64,000 bases of DNA from Buteo buteo (taxonomy: Eukaryota; Chordata; Aves; Accipitriformes; Accipitridae). Shown here one piece after another: positions 20,867-33,153 of the stretch. The translations under genes and the position numbers were made by a program. The stretch is from contig NC_134177.1 in the NCBI RefSeq assembly GCF_964188355.1, forward strand, positions 26,435,745 to 26,499,744, in the 5' to 3' direction. How positions within the stretch are numbered: the stretch's first letter is position 1; each line of letters starts with the position of its first letter. The notes below the pieces were generated by a model, which was given only the letters and a program-made list of their open reading frames with translations, did no database searches and was not told where the DNA came from.

Positions 20867-23800
20867 CGTTTGCGTTTTCGGAAACAGGCTGTGCCGAGAA
20901 CGAGCACCGTGAGATATGACATCTCTGGGAAAGCACAGATCCCCAGTGCTGTTGTGCCTGTGAATAGGCTGCCAAGGGAAGGTGAAGACCAGCAACACCT
21001 TTCAGGGCTGTCCCCTTCCTTGTGGGAGAAGAATCCGGACGTTTGCGTTTTCGGAAACAGGCTGTGCCGAGAACGAGCACCGTGAGATATGACATCTCTG
21101 GGAAAGCACAGATCCCCAGTGCTGTTGTGCCTGTGAATAGGCTGCCAAGGGAAGGTGAGGACTAGCAACAGCTTTCAGGGCTGCCACATTTCTTGTAGGA
21201 GGAATAGCCAGACGTTTGCCTTTTGGGAAACAGGCTCTGCCGAGAACGAGCACCGTGAGATATGACATCTCTGGGAAAGCACAGATCCCCAGTGCTGTTG
21301 TGCCTGTGAATAGGCTGCCAAGGGAAGGTGAGGACCAGCAACAGCTTTCAGGGCTGGCACATTTCTTGTAGGAGGAATAGCCAGACGTTTGCCTTTTCGG
21401 AAACAGGCTCTGCCGAGAACGAGCACCGTGAGATATGACATCTGTGGGAAAGCACAGATCCCCAGTGCTGTTGTGCCTGTGAATAGGCTGCCAAGGGAAG
21501 GTGAGGACCAGCAACAGCTTTCAGGGCTGGCACATTACTTGTAGGAGGAATAGCCAGACGTTTGCCTTTTGGGAAACAGGCTCTGCCGAGAACGAGCACC
21601 GTGAGATATGACATCTCTGGGAAAGCACAGATCCCCAGTGCTGTTGTGCCTGTGAATAGGCTGCCAAGGGAAGGTGAAGACCAGCAACACCTTTCAGGGC
21701 TGTCCCCTTCCTTGTGGGAGAAGGATCCGGACGTTTGCCTTTTCAGAAACAGGCTCTGCCGAGAACGAGCACCGTGAGATATGACATCTCTGGGAAAGCA
21801 CAGATCCCCAGTGCTGTTGTGCCTGTGAATAGGCTGCCAAGGGAAGGTGAGGACCAGCAACAGCTTTCAGGGCTGCCACATTTCTTGTAGGAGGAATAGC
21901 CAGACGTTTGCCTTTTCGGAAACAGGCTCTGCCGAGAACGAGCACCGTGAGATATGACATCTCTGGGAAAGCACAGATCCCCAGTGCTGTTGTGCCTGTG
22001 AATAGGCTGCCAAGGGAAGGTGAGGACTAGCAACAGCTTTCAGGGCTGCCACATTTCTTGTAGGAGGAATAGCCAGACGTTTGCCTTTTCGGAAACAGGC
22101 TCTGCCGAGAACGAGCACCGTGAGATATGACATCTCTGGGAAAGCACAGATCCCCAGTGCTGTTGTGCCTGTGAATAGGCTGCCAAGGGAAGGTGAGGAC
22201 CAGCAACAGCTTTCAGGGCTGGCACATTTCTTGTAGGAGGAATAGCCAGACGTTTGCCTTTTCGGAAACAGGCTCTGCCGAGAACGAGCACCGTGAGATA
22301 TGACATCTCTGGGAAAGCACAGATCCCCAGTGCTGTTGTGCCTGTGAATAGGCTGCCAAGGGAAGGTGAAGACCAGCAACACCTTTCAGGGCTGTCCCCT
22401 TCCTTGTGGGAGAAGGATCCGGACGTTTGCCTTTTCGGAAACAGGCTCTGCCGAGAACGAGCACCGTGAGATATGACATCTCTGGGAAAGCACAGATCCC
22501 CAGTGCTGTTGTGCCTGTGAATAGGCTGCCAAGGGAAGGTGAGGACCAGCAACTGCTATCAGGGCTGCCACATTTCTTGTAGGAGGAATAGCCAGACGTT
22601 TGCCTTTTAGGAAACAGGCTCTGCCGAGAACGAGCACCGTGAGATATGACATCTCTGGGAAAGCACAGATCCCCAGTGCTGTTGTGCCTGTGAATAGGCT
22701 GCCAAGGGAAGGTGAGGACCAGCAACAGCTTTCAGGGCTGGCACATTTCTTGTAGGAGGAATAGCCAGACGTTTGCCTTTTCGGAAACAGGCTCTGCCGA
22801 GAACGAGCACCGTGAGATATGACATCTCTGGGAAAGCACAGATCCCCAGTGCTGTTGTGCCTGTGAATAGGCTGCCAAGGGAAGGTGAAGACCAGCAACA
22901 CCTTTCAGGGCTGTCCCCTTCCTTGTGGGAGAAGGATCCGGACGTTTGCCTTTTCGGAAACAGGCTCTGCCGAGAACGAGCACCGTGAGATATGACATCT
23001 CTGGGAAAGCACAGATCCCCAGTGCTGTTGTGCCTGTGAATAGGCTGCCAAGGGAAGGTGAAGACCAGCAACACCCTTCAGGGCTGTCCCCTTCCTTGTG
23101 GGAGAAGGATCAGGACGTTTGCATTTTCGGAAACAGGCTCTGCCGAGAACGAGCACCGTGAGATATGACATCTCTGGGAAAGCACAGATCCCCAGTGCTG
23201 TTGTGCCTGTGAATAGACTGCCAAGGGAAGGTGAGGACCAGCAACAGCTTTCAGGGCTGGCACATTTCTTGTAGGAGGAATAGCCAGACGTTTGCCTTTT
23301 GGGAAACAGGCTCTGCCGAGAACGAGCACCGTGAGATATGACATCTCTGGGAAAGCACAGATCCCCAGTGCTGTTGTGCCTGTGAATAGGCTGCCAAGGG
23401 AAGGTGAGGACCAGCAACATCTTTCAGGGCTGGCACATTTCTTATAGGAGGAATAGCCAGACGTTTGCCTTTTAGGAAACAGGCTCTGCCGAGAACGAGC
23501 ACCGTGAGATATGACATCTCTGGGAAAGCACAGATCCCCAGTGCTGTTGTGCCTGTGAATAGGCTGCCAAGGGAAGGTGAGGACTAGCAACAGCTTTCAG
23601 GGCTGGCACATTTCTTGTAGGAGGAATAGCCAGACATTTGCCTTTTAGGAAACAGGCTCTGCCGAGAACGAGCACCGTGAGATATGACATCTCTGGGAAA
23701 GCACAGATCCCCAGTGCTGTTGTGCCTGTGAATAGGCTGCCAAGGGAAGGTGAGGACTAGCAACAGCTTTCAGGGCTGGCACATTTCTTGTAGGAGGAAT

Positions 23801-24507
23801 AGCCAGACGTTTGCCTTTTCGGAAACAGGCTCTGCCGAGAACGAGCACCGTGAGATATGACATCTCTGGGAAAGCACAGATCCCCAGTGCTGTTGTGCCT
23901 GTGAATAGGCTGCCAAGGGAAGGTGAGGACCAGCAACAGATTTCAGGGCTGGCACATTTCTTGTAGGAGGAATAGCCAGACGTTTGCCTTTTGGGAAACA
24001 GGCTCTGCCGAGAACGAGCACCGTGAGATATGACATCTCTGGGAAAGCACAGAACCCCAGTGCTATTGTGCCTGTGAATAGGCTGCCAAGGGAAGGTGAG
24101 GACCAGCAACAGCTTTCAGGGCTGGCACATTTCTTGTAGGAGGAATAGCCAGACGTTTGCCTTTTCGGAAACAGGCTCTGCCGAGAACGAGCACCGTGAG
24201 ATATGACATCTCTGGGAAAGCACAGATCCCCAGTGCTGTTGTGCCTGTGAATAGGCTGCCAAGGGAAGGTGAAGACCAGCAACACCTTTCAGGGCTGTCC
24301 CCTTCCTTGTGGGAGAAGGATCCGGACGTTTGCGTTTTCGGAAACAGGCTCTGCCGAGAACGAGCACCGTGAGATATGACATCTCTGGGAAAGCACAGAT
24401 CCCCAGTGCTGTTGTGCCTGTGAATAGGCTGCCAAGGGAAGGTGAGGACCAGCAACAGCTTTCAGGGCTGCCACATTTCTTATAGGAGGAATAGCCAGAC
24501 GTTTGCC

Positions 24508-24514
24508 TTTTTTT
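24508..24514 (+). repeat. Unpaired +1 T7 monomer, CTGAG form
   Basis: Same intermediate form as at 20528, with CTGCTGAG and retained GACG and CCGTGAG. Confidence 0.88.
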
Positions 24515-24820
24515 GAAACAGGCTCTGCTGAGAACGAGCACCGTGAGATATGACATCTCTGGGAAAGCACAGATCCCCAGTGCTGTTGTGCCTGTGAATA
24601 GACTGCCAAGGGAAGGTGAGGACCAGCAACAGCTTTCAGGGCTGGCACATTTCTTATAGGAGGAATAGCCAGACGTTTGCCTTTTGGGAAACAGGCTCTG
24701 CCGAGAACGAGCACCGTGAGATATGACATCTCTGGGAAAGCACAGATCCCCAGTGCTGTTGTGCCTGTGAATAGGCTGCCAAGGGAAGGTGAGGACTAGC
24801 AACAGCTTTCAGGGCTGGCA

Positions 24821-24846
24821 CATTTCTTGTGGGAGAAGAATCCGGA
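24821..24846 (+). repeat. Hybrid monomer, A left half joined to B right half
   Basis: Same A-to-B junction as at 20841 (CATTTCTTGT then GGGAGAAGAATCC), with the same GACTAGC on the left. The two are probably copies of one event. Confidence 0.85.
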
Positions 24847-25654
24847 CGTTTGCGTTTTCGGAAACAGGCTGTGCCGAGAACGAGCACCGTGAGATATGAC
24901 ATCTCTGGGAAAGCACAGATCCCCAGTGCTGTTGTGCCTGTGAATAGGCTGCCAAGGGAAGGTGAAGACCAGCAACACCATTCAGGGCTGTCCCTTTCCT
25001 TGTGGGAGAAGGATCCGGACGTTTGCCTTTTGGGAAACAGGCTCTGCCGAGAACGAGCACCGTGAGATATGACATCTCTGGGAAAGCACAGATCCCCAGT
25101 GCTGTTGTGCCTGTGAATAGGCTGCCAAGGGAAGGTGAGGACCAGCAACATCTTTCAGGGCTGGCACATTTCTTGTAGGAGGAATAGCCAGACGTTTGCC
25201 TTTTCGGAAACAGGCTCTGCCGAGAACGAGCACCGTGAGATATGACATCTCTGGGAAAGCACAGATCCCCAGTGCTGTTGTGCCTGTGAATAGGCTGCCA
25301 AGGGAAGGTGAGGACCAGCAACAGCTTTCAGGGCTGGCACATTACTTGTAGGAGGAATAGCCAGACGTTTGCCTTTTGGGAAACAGGCTCTGCCGAGAAC
25401 GAGCACCGTGAGATATGACATCTCTGGGAAAGCACAGATCCCCAGTGCTGTTGTGCCTGTGAATAGGCTGCCAAGGGAAGGTGAAGACCAGCAACAGCTT
25501 TCAGGGCTGTCCCCTTCCTTGTGGGAGAAGGATCCGGACGTTTGCCTTTTAGGAAACAGGCTCTGCCGAGAACGAGCACCGTGAGATATGACATCTCTGG
25601 GAAAGCACAGATCCCCAGTGCTGTTGTGCCTGTGAATAGGCTGCCAAGGGAAGG

Positions 25655-25700
25655 TGAAGACCAGCAACACCTTTCAGGGCTGGCACATTTCTTGTAGGAG
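25655..25700 (+). repeat. Hybrid monomer, B left half joined to A right half
   Basis: The left side has class B GTGAAGACCAGCAACACC and the right side has class A GGCACATTTCTTGTAGG. The switch lies in the shared TTTCAGGGCTG (monomer 64-74). It is the reciprocal arrangement to the hybrid at 24821. Confidence 0.82.
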
Positions 25701-28312
25701 GAATAGCCAGACGTTTGCCTTTTCGGAAACAGGCTCTGCCGAGAACGAGCACCGTGAGATATGACATCTCTGGGAAAGCACAGATCCCCAGTGCTGTTGT
25801 GCCTGTGAATAGGCTGCCAAGGGAAGGTGAGGACTAGCAACAGCTTTCAGGGCTGGCACATTTCTTGTAGGAGGAATAGCCAGACGTTTGCCTTTTGGGA
25901 AACAGGCTCTGCCGAGAACGAGCACCGTGAGATATGACATCTCTGGGAAAGCACAGATCCCCAGTGCTGTTGTGCCTGTGAATAGGCTGCCAAGGGAAGG
26001 TGAGGACCAGCAACAGCTTTCAGGGCTGGCACATTTCTTGTAGGAGGAATAGCCAGACGTTTGCCTTTTCGGAAACAGGCTCTGCCGAGAACGAGCACCG
26101 TGAGATATGACATCTCTGGGAAAGCACAGATCCCCAGTGCTGTTGTGCCTGTGAATAGGCTGCCAAGGGAAGGTGAAGACCAGCAACACCTTTCAGGGCT
26201 GTCCCCTTCCTTGTGGGAGAAGGATCCGGACGTTTGCGTTTTCGGAAACAGGCTCTGCCGAGAACGAGCACCGTGAGATATGACATCTCTGGGAAAGCAC
26301 AGATCCCCAGTGCTGTTGTGCCTGTGAATAGGCTGCCAAGGGAAGGTGAGGACCAGCAACTGCTATCAGGGCTGCCACATTTCTTGTAGGAGGAATAGCC
26401 AGACGTTTGCCTTTTAGGAAACAGGCTCTGCCGAGAACGAGCACCGTGAGATATGACATCTCTGGGAAAGCACAGATCCCCAGTGCTGTTGTGCCTGTGA
26501 ATAGGCTGCCAAGGGAAGGTGAGGACCAGCAACAGCTTTCAGGGCTGGCACATTTCTTGTAGGAGGAATAGCCAGACGTTTGCCTTTTCGGAAACAGGCT
26601 CTGCCGAGAACGAGCACCGTGAGATATGACATCTCTGGGAAAGCACAGATCCCCAGTGCTGTTGTGCCTGTGAATAGGCTGCCAAGGGAAGGTGAAGACC
26701 AGCAACACCCTTCAGGGCTGTCCCCTTCCTTGTGGGAGAAGGATCAGGACGTTTGCATTTTCGGAAACAGGCTCTGCCGAGAACGAGCACCGTGAGATAT
26801 GACATCTCTGGGAAAGCACAGATCCCCAGTGCTGTTGTGCCTGTGAATAGACTGCCAAGGGAAGGTGAGGACCAGCAACAGCTTTCAGGGCTGGCACATT
26901 TCTTATAGGAGGAATAGCCAGACGTTTGCCTTTTCGGAAACAGGCTCTGCCGAGAACGAGCACCGTGAGATATGACATCTCTGGGAAAGCACAGATCCCC
27001 AGTGCTGTTGTGCCTGTGAATAGGCTGCCAAGGGAAGGTGAGGACCAGCAACATCTTTCAGGGCTGGCACATTTCTTATAGGAGGAATAGCCAGACGTTT
27101 GCCTTTTCGGAAACAGGCTCTGCCGAGAACGAGCACCGTGAGATATGACATCTCTGGGAAAGCACAGATCCCCAGTGCTGTTGTGCCTGTGAATAGGCTG
27201 CCAAGGGAAGGTGAGGACTAGGAACAGCTTTCAGGGCTGGCACATTTCTTGTAGGAGGAATAGCCAGACGTTTGCCTTTTAGGAAACAGGCTCTGCCGAG
27301 AACGAGCACCGTGAGATATGACATCTCTGGGAAAGCACAGATCCCCAGTGCTGTTGTGCCTGTGAATAGGCTGCCAAGGGAAGGTGAGGACCAGCAACTG
27401 CTATCAGGGCTGCCACATTTCTTGTAGGAGGAATAGCCAGACGTTTGCCTTTTCGGAAACAGGCTCTGCCGAGAACGAGCACCGTGAGATATGACATCTC
27501 TGGGAAAGCACAGATCCCCAGTGCTGTTGTGCCTGTGAATAGGCTGCCAAGGGAAGGTGAGGACCAGCAACAGATTTCAGGGCTGGCACATTTCTTGTAG
27601 GAGGAATAGCCAGACGTTTGCCTTTTAGGAAACAGGCTCTGCCGAGAACGAGCACCGTGAGATATGACATCTCTGGGAAAGCACAGAACCCCAGTGCTAT
27701 TGTGCCTGTGAATAGGCTGCCAAGGGAAGGTGAGGACCAGCAACAGCTTTCAGGGCTGGCACATTTCTTGTAGGAGGAATAGCCAGACGTTTGCCTTTTC
27801 GGAAACAGGCTCTGCCGAGAACGAGCACCGTGAGATATGACATCTCTGGGAAAGCACAGATCCCCAGTGCTGTTGTGCCTGTGAATAGGCTGCCAAGGGA
27901 AGGTGAAGACCAGCAACACCTTTCAGGGCTGTCCCCTTCCTTGTGGGAGAAGGATCCGGACGTTTGCCTTTTCGGAAACAGGCTCTGCCGAGAACGAGCA
28001 CCGTGAGATATGACATCTCTGGGAAAGCACAGATCCCCAGTGCTGTTGTGCCTGTGAATAGGCTGCCAAGGGAAGGTGAGGACCAGCAACATCTTTCAGG
28101 GCTGCCACATTTCTTATAGGAGGAATAGCCAGACGTTTGCCTTTTAGGAAACAGGCTCTGCCGAGAACGAGCACCGTGAGATATGACATCTCTGGGAAAG
28201 CACAGATCCCCAGTGCTGTTGTGCCTGTGAATAGGCTGCCAAGGGAAGGTGAAGACCAGCAACACCTTTCAGGGCTGTCCCCTTCCTTCTGGGAGAAGGA
28301 TCCGGACGTTTG

Positions 28313-28493
28313 CCTTTCGGAAAGAGGCTCTGCCGAGAACGAGCACCGTGAGATATGACATCTCTGGGAAAGCACAGATCCCCAGTGCTGTTGTGCCTGT
28401 GAATAGGCTGCCAAGGGAAGGTGAGGACCAGCAACAGCTTTCAGGGCTGCCACATTTCTTGTAGGAGGAATAGCCAGATGTTTGCCTTTTTTT
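28313..28493 (+). repeat. Compensating indel pair, copy 3
   Basis: CCTTTCGGAAAGAGG at 28313-28327 and a T7 run at 28487-28493, in the first 4,152-bp unit. The T7 copy carries the same CpG losses as at 3571. Confidence 0.9.
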
Positions 28494-29806
28494 GAAACAG
28501 GCTCTGCTGAGAACGAGCACCATGAGATATGACATCTCTGGGAAAGCACAGATCCCCAGTGCTGTTGTGCCTGTGAATAGGCTGCCAAGGGAAGGTGAGG
28601 ACCAGCAACAGCTTTCAGGGCTGGCACATTTCTTGTAGGAGGAATAGCCAGACGTTTGCCTTTTAGGAAACAGGCTCTGCCGAGAACGAGCACCGTGAGA
28701 TATGACATCTCTGGGAAAGCACAGATCCCCAGTGCTGTTGTGCCTGTGAATAGACTGCCAAGGGAAGGTGAGGACCAGCAACAGCTTTCAGGGCTGTCCC
28801 CTTCCTTGTGGGAGAAGGATCCGGAAGTTTGCCTTTTGGGAAACAGGCTCTGCCGAGAACGAGCACCATGAGATATGACATCTCTGGGAAAGCACAGATC
28901 CCCAGTGCTGTTGTGCCTGTGAATAGGCTGCCAAGGGAAGGTGAGGACCAGCAACAGCTTTCAGGGCTGGCACATTTCTTATAGGAGGAATAGATAGACC
29001 TTTGCCTTTTCGGAAACAGGCTCTGCCGAGAACGAGCACCGTGAGATATGACATCTCTGGGAAAGCACAGATCCCCAGTGCTGTTGTGCCTGTGAATAGG
29101 CTGCCAAGGGAAGGTGAAGACCAGCAACACCTTTCAGGGCTGTCCCTTTCCTTGTGGGAGAAGGATCCGGACGTTTGCCTTTTGGGAAACAGGCTCTGCC
29201 GAGAACGAGCACCGTGAGATATGACATCTCTGGGAAAGCACAGATCCCCAGTGCTGTTGTGCCTGTGAATAGGCTGCCAAGGGAAGGTGAGGACCAGCAA
29301 CATCTTTCAGGGCTGGCACATTTCTTGTAGGAGGAATAGCCAGACGTTTGCCTTTTCGGAAACAGGCTCTGCCGAGAACGAGCACCGTGAGATATGACAT
29401 CTCTGGGAAAGCACAGATCCCCAGTGCTGTTGTGCCTGTGAATAGGCTGCCAAGGGAAGGTGAGGACCAGCAACAGCTTTCAGGGCTGGCACATTACTTG
29501 TAGGAGGAATAGCCAGACGTTTGCCTTTTGGGAAACAGGCTCTGCCGAGAACGAGCACCGTGAGATATGACATCTCTGGGAAAGCACAGATCCCCAGTGC
29601 TGTTGTGCCTGTGAATAGGCTGCCAAGGGAAGGTGAAGACCAGCAACACCTTTCAGGGCTGTCCCCTTCCTTGTGGGAGAAGGATCCGGACGTTTGCCTT
29701 TTCGGAAACAGGCTCTGCCGAGAACGAGCACCGTGAGATATGACATCTCTGGGAAAGCACAGATCCCCAGTGCTGTTGTGCCTGTGAATAGGCTGCCAAG
29801 GGAAGG

Positions 29807-29852
29807 TGAAGACCAGCAACACCTTTCAGGGCTGGCACATTTCTTGTAGGAG
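29807..29852 (+). repeat. Hybrid monomer, B left half joined to A right half
   Basis: Duplicate of the hybrid at 25655, offset exactly 4,152 bp. Confidence 0.82.
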
Positions 29853-32464
29853 GAATAGCCAGACGTTTGCCTTTTCGGAAACAGGCTCTGCCGAGAACGA
29901 GCACCGTGAGATATGACATCTCTGGGAAAGCACAGATCCCCAGTGCTGTTGTGCCTGTGAATAGGCTGCCAAGGGAAGGTGAGGACTAGCAACAGCTTTC
30001 AGGGCTGGCACATTTCTTGTAGGAGGAATAGCCAGACGTTTGCCTTTTGGGAAACAGGCTCTGCCGAGAACGAGCACCGTGAGATATGACATCTCTGGGA
30101 AAGCACAGATCCCCAGTGCTGTTGTGCCTGTGAATAGGCTGCCAAGGGAAGGTGAGGACCAGCAACAGCTTTCAGGGCTGGCACATTTCTTGTAGGAGGA
30201 ATAGCCAGACGTTTGCCTTTTCGGAAACAGGCTCTGCCGAGAACGAGCACCGTGAGATATGACATCTCTGGGAAAGCACAGATCCCCAGTGCTGTTGTGC
30301 CTGTGAATAGGCTGCCAAGGGAAGGTGAAGACCAGCAACACCTTTCAGGGCTGTCCCCTTCCTTGTGGGAGAAGGATCCGGACGTTTGCGTTTTCGGAAA
30401 CAGGCTCTGCCGAGAACGAGCACCGTGAGATATGACATCTCTGGGAAAGCACAGATCCCCAGTGCTGTTGTGCCTGTGAATAGGCTGCCAAGGGAAGGTG
30501 AGGACCAGCAACTGCTATCAGGGCTGCCACATTTCTTGTAGGAGGAATAGCCAGACGTTTGCCTTTTAGGAAACAGGCTCTGCCGAGAACGAGCACCGTG
30601 AGATATGACATCTCTGGGAAAGCACAGATCCCCAGTGCTGTTGTGCCTGTGAATAGGCTGCCAAGGGAAGGTGAGGACCAGCAACAGCTTTCAGGGCTGG
30701 CACATTTCTTGTAGGAGGAATAGCCAGACGTTTGCCTTTTCGGAAACAGGCTCTGCCGAGAACGAGCACCGTGAGATATGACATCTCTGGGAAAGCACAG
30801 ATCCCCAGTGCTGTTGTGCCTGTGAATAGGCTGCCAAGGGAAGGTGAAGACCAGCAACACCCTTCAGGGCTGTCCCCTTCCTTGTGGGAGAAGGATCAGG
30901 ACGTTTGCATTTTCGGAAACAGGCTCTGCCGAGAACGAGCACCGTGAGATATGACATCTCTGGGAAAGCACAGATCCCCAGTGCTGTTGTGCCTGTGAAT
31001 AGACTGCCAAGGGAAGGTGAGGACCAGCAACAGCTTTCAGGGCTGGCACATTTCTTATAGGAGGAATAGCCAGACGTTTGCCTTTTCGGAAACAGGCTCT
31101 GCCGAGAACGAGCACCGTGAGATATGACATCTCTGGGAAAGCACAGATCCCCAGTGCTGTTGTGCCTGTGAATAGGCTGCCAAGGGAAGGTGAGGACCAG
31201 CAACATCTTTCAGGGCTGGCACATTTCTTATAGGAGGAATAGCCAGACGTTTGCCTTTTCGGAAACAGGCTCTGCCGAGAACGAGCACCGTGAGATATGA
31301 CATCTCTGGGAAAGCACAGATCCCCAGTGCTGTTGTGCCTGTGAATAGGCTGCCAAGGGAAGGTGAGGACTAGCAACAGCTTTCAGGGCTGGCACATTTC
31401 TTGTAGGAGGAATAGCCAGACGTTTGCCTTTTAGGAAACAGGCTCTGCCGAGAACGAGCACCGTGAGATATGACATCTCTGGGAAAGCACAGATCCCCAG
31501 TGCTGTTGTGCCTGTGAATAGGCTGCCAAGGGAAGGTGAGGACCAGCAACTGCTATCAGGGCTGCCACATTTCTTGTAGGAGGAATAGCCAGACGTTTGC
31601 CTTTTCGGAAACAGGCTCTGCCGAGAACGAGCACCGTGAGATATGACATCTCTGGGAAAGCACAGATCCCCAGTGCTGTTGTGCCTGTGAATAGGCTGCC
31701 AAGGGAAGGTGAGGACCAGCAACAGATTTCAGGGCTGGCACATTTCTTGTAGGAGGAATAGCCAGACGTTTGCCTTTTAGGAAACAGGCTCTGCCGAGAA
31801 CGAGCACCGTGAGATATGACATCTCTGGGAAAGCACAGAACCCCAGTGCTATTGTGCCTGTGAATAGGCTGCCAAGGGAAGGTGAGGACCAGCAACAGCT
31901 TTCAGGGCTGCCACATTTCTTGTAGGAGGAATAGCCAGACGTTTGCCTTTTTGGAAACAGGCTCTGCCGAGAACGAGCACCGTGAGATATGACATCTCTG
32001 GGAAAGCACAGATCCCCAGTGCTGTTGTGCCTGTGAATAGGCTGCCAAGGGAAGGTGAAGACCAGCAACACCTTTCAGGGCTGTCCCCTTCCTTGTGGGA
32101 GAAGGATCCGGACGTTTGCCTTTTCGGAAACAGGCTCTGCCGAGAACGAGCACCGTGAGATATGACATCTCTGGGAAAGCACAGATCCCCAGTGCTGTTG
32201 TGCCTGTGAATAGGCTGCCAAGGGAAGGTGAGGACCAGCAACATCTTTCAGGGCTGCCACATTTCTTATAGGAGGAATAGCCAGACGTTTGCCTTTTAGG
32301 AAACAGGCTCTGCCGAGAACGAGCACCGTGAGATATGACATCTCTGGGAAAGCACAGATCCCCAGTGCTGTTGTGCCTGTGAATAGGCTGCCAAGGGAAG
32401 GTGAAGACCAGCAACACCTTTCAGGGCTGTCCCCTTCCTTCTGGGAGAAGGATCCGGACGTTTG

Positions 32465-32645
32465 CCTTTCGGAAAGAGGCTCTGCCGAGAACGAGCACCG
32501 TGAGATATGACATCTCTGGGAAAGCACAGATCCCCAGTGCTGTTGTGCCTGTGAATAGGCTGCCAAGGGAAGGTGAGGACCAGCAACAGCTTTCAGGGCT
32601 GCCACATTTCTTGTAGGAGGAATAGCCAGATGTTTGCCTTTTTTT
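32465..32645 (+). repeat. Compensating indel pair, copy 4
   Basis: CCTTTCGGAAAGAGG at 32465-32479 and a T7 run at 32639-32645, exactly 4,152 bp after copy 3. Confidence 0.9.
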
Positions 32646-33153
32646 GAAACAGGCTCTGCTGAGAACGAGCACCATGAGATATGACATCTCTGGGAAAGCA
32701 CAGATCCCCAGTGCTGTTGTGCCTGTGAATAGGCTGCCAAGGGAAGGTGAGGACCAGCAACAGCTTTCAGGGCTGGCACATTTCTTGTAGGAGGAATAGC
32801 CAGACGTTTGCCTTTTAGGAAACAGGCTCTGCCGAGAACGAGCACCGTGAGATATGACATCTCTGGGAAAGCACAGATCCCCAGTGCTGTTGTGCCTGTG
32901 AATAGACTGCCAAGGGAAGGTGAGGACCAGCAACAGCTTTCAGGGCTGTCCCCTTCCTTGTGGGAGAAGGATCCGGAAGTTTGCCTTTTGGGAAACAGGC
33001 TCTGCCGAGAACGAGCACCGTGAGATATGACATCTCTGGGAAAGCACAGATCCCCAGTGCTGTTGTGCCTGTGAATAGGCTGCCAAGGGAAGGTGAGGAC
33101 CAGCAACAGCTTTCAGGGCTGGCACATTTCTTATAGGAGGAATAGATAGACCT

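Larger units (their letters stand above)
19330..23209 (+). repeat. Duplicated segment with 2,769-bp offset (16 monomers + 1)
   Basis: About 19,330-20,440 matches 22,099-23,209 at an offset of 2,769 bp. Both carry CTGCTATCAGGG and the rare class B form GGATCAGG with GCATTTTCGG. Differences include CTGTGCC against CTCTGCC near 19,678 and two single-copy changes in the first segment (19869 C to T, 19920 T to G). The extra base in the offset comes from the T7 insertion at 20528-20534. Confidence 0.75.
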
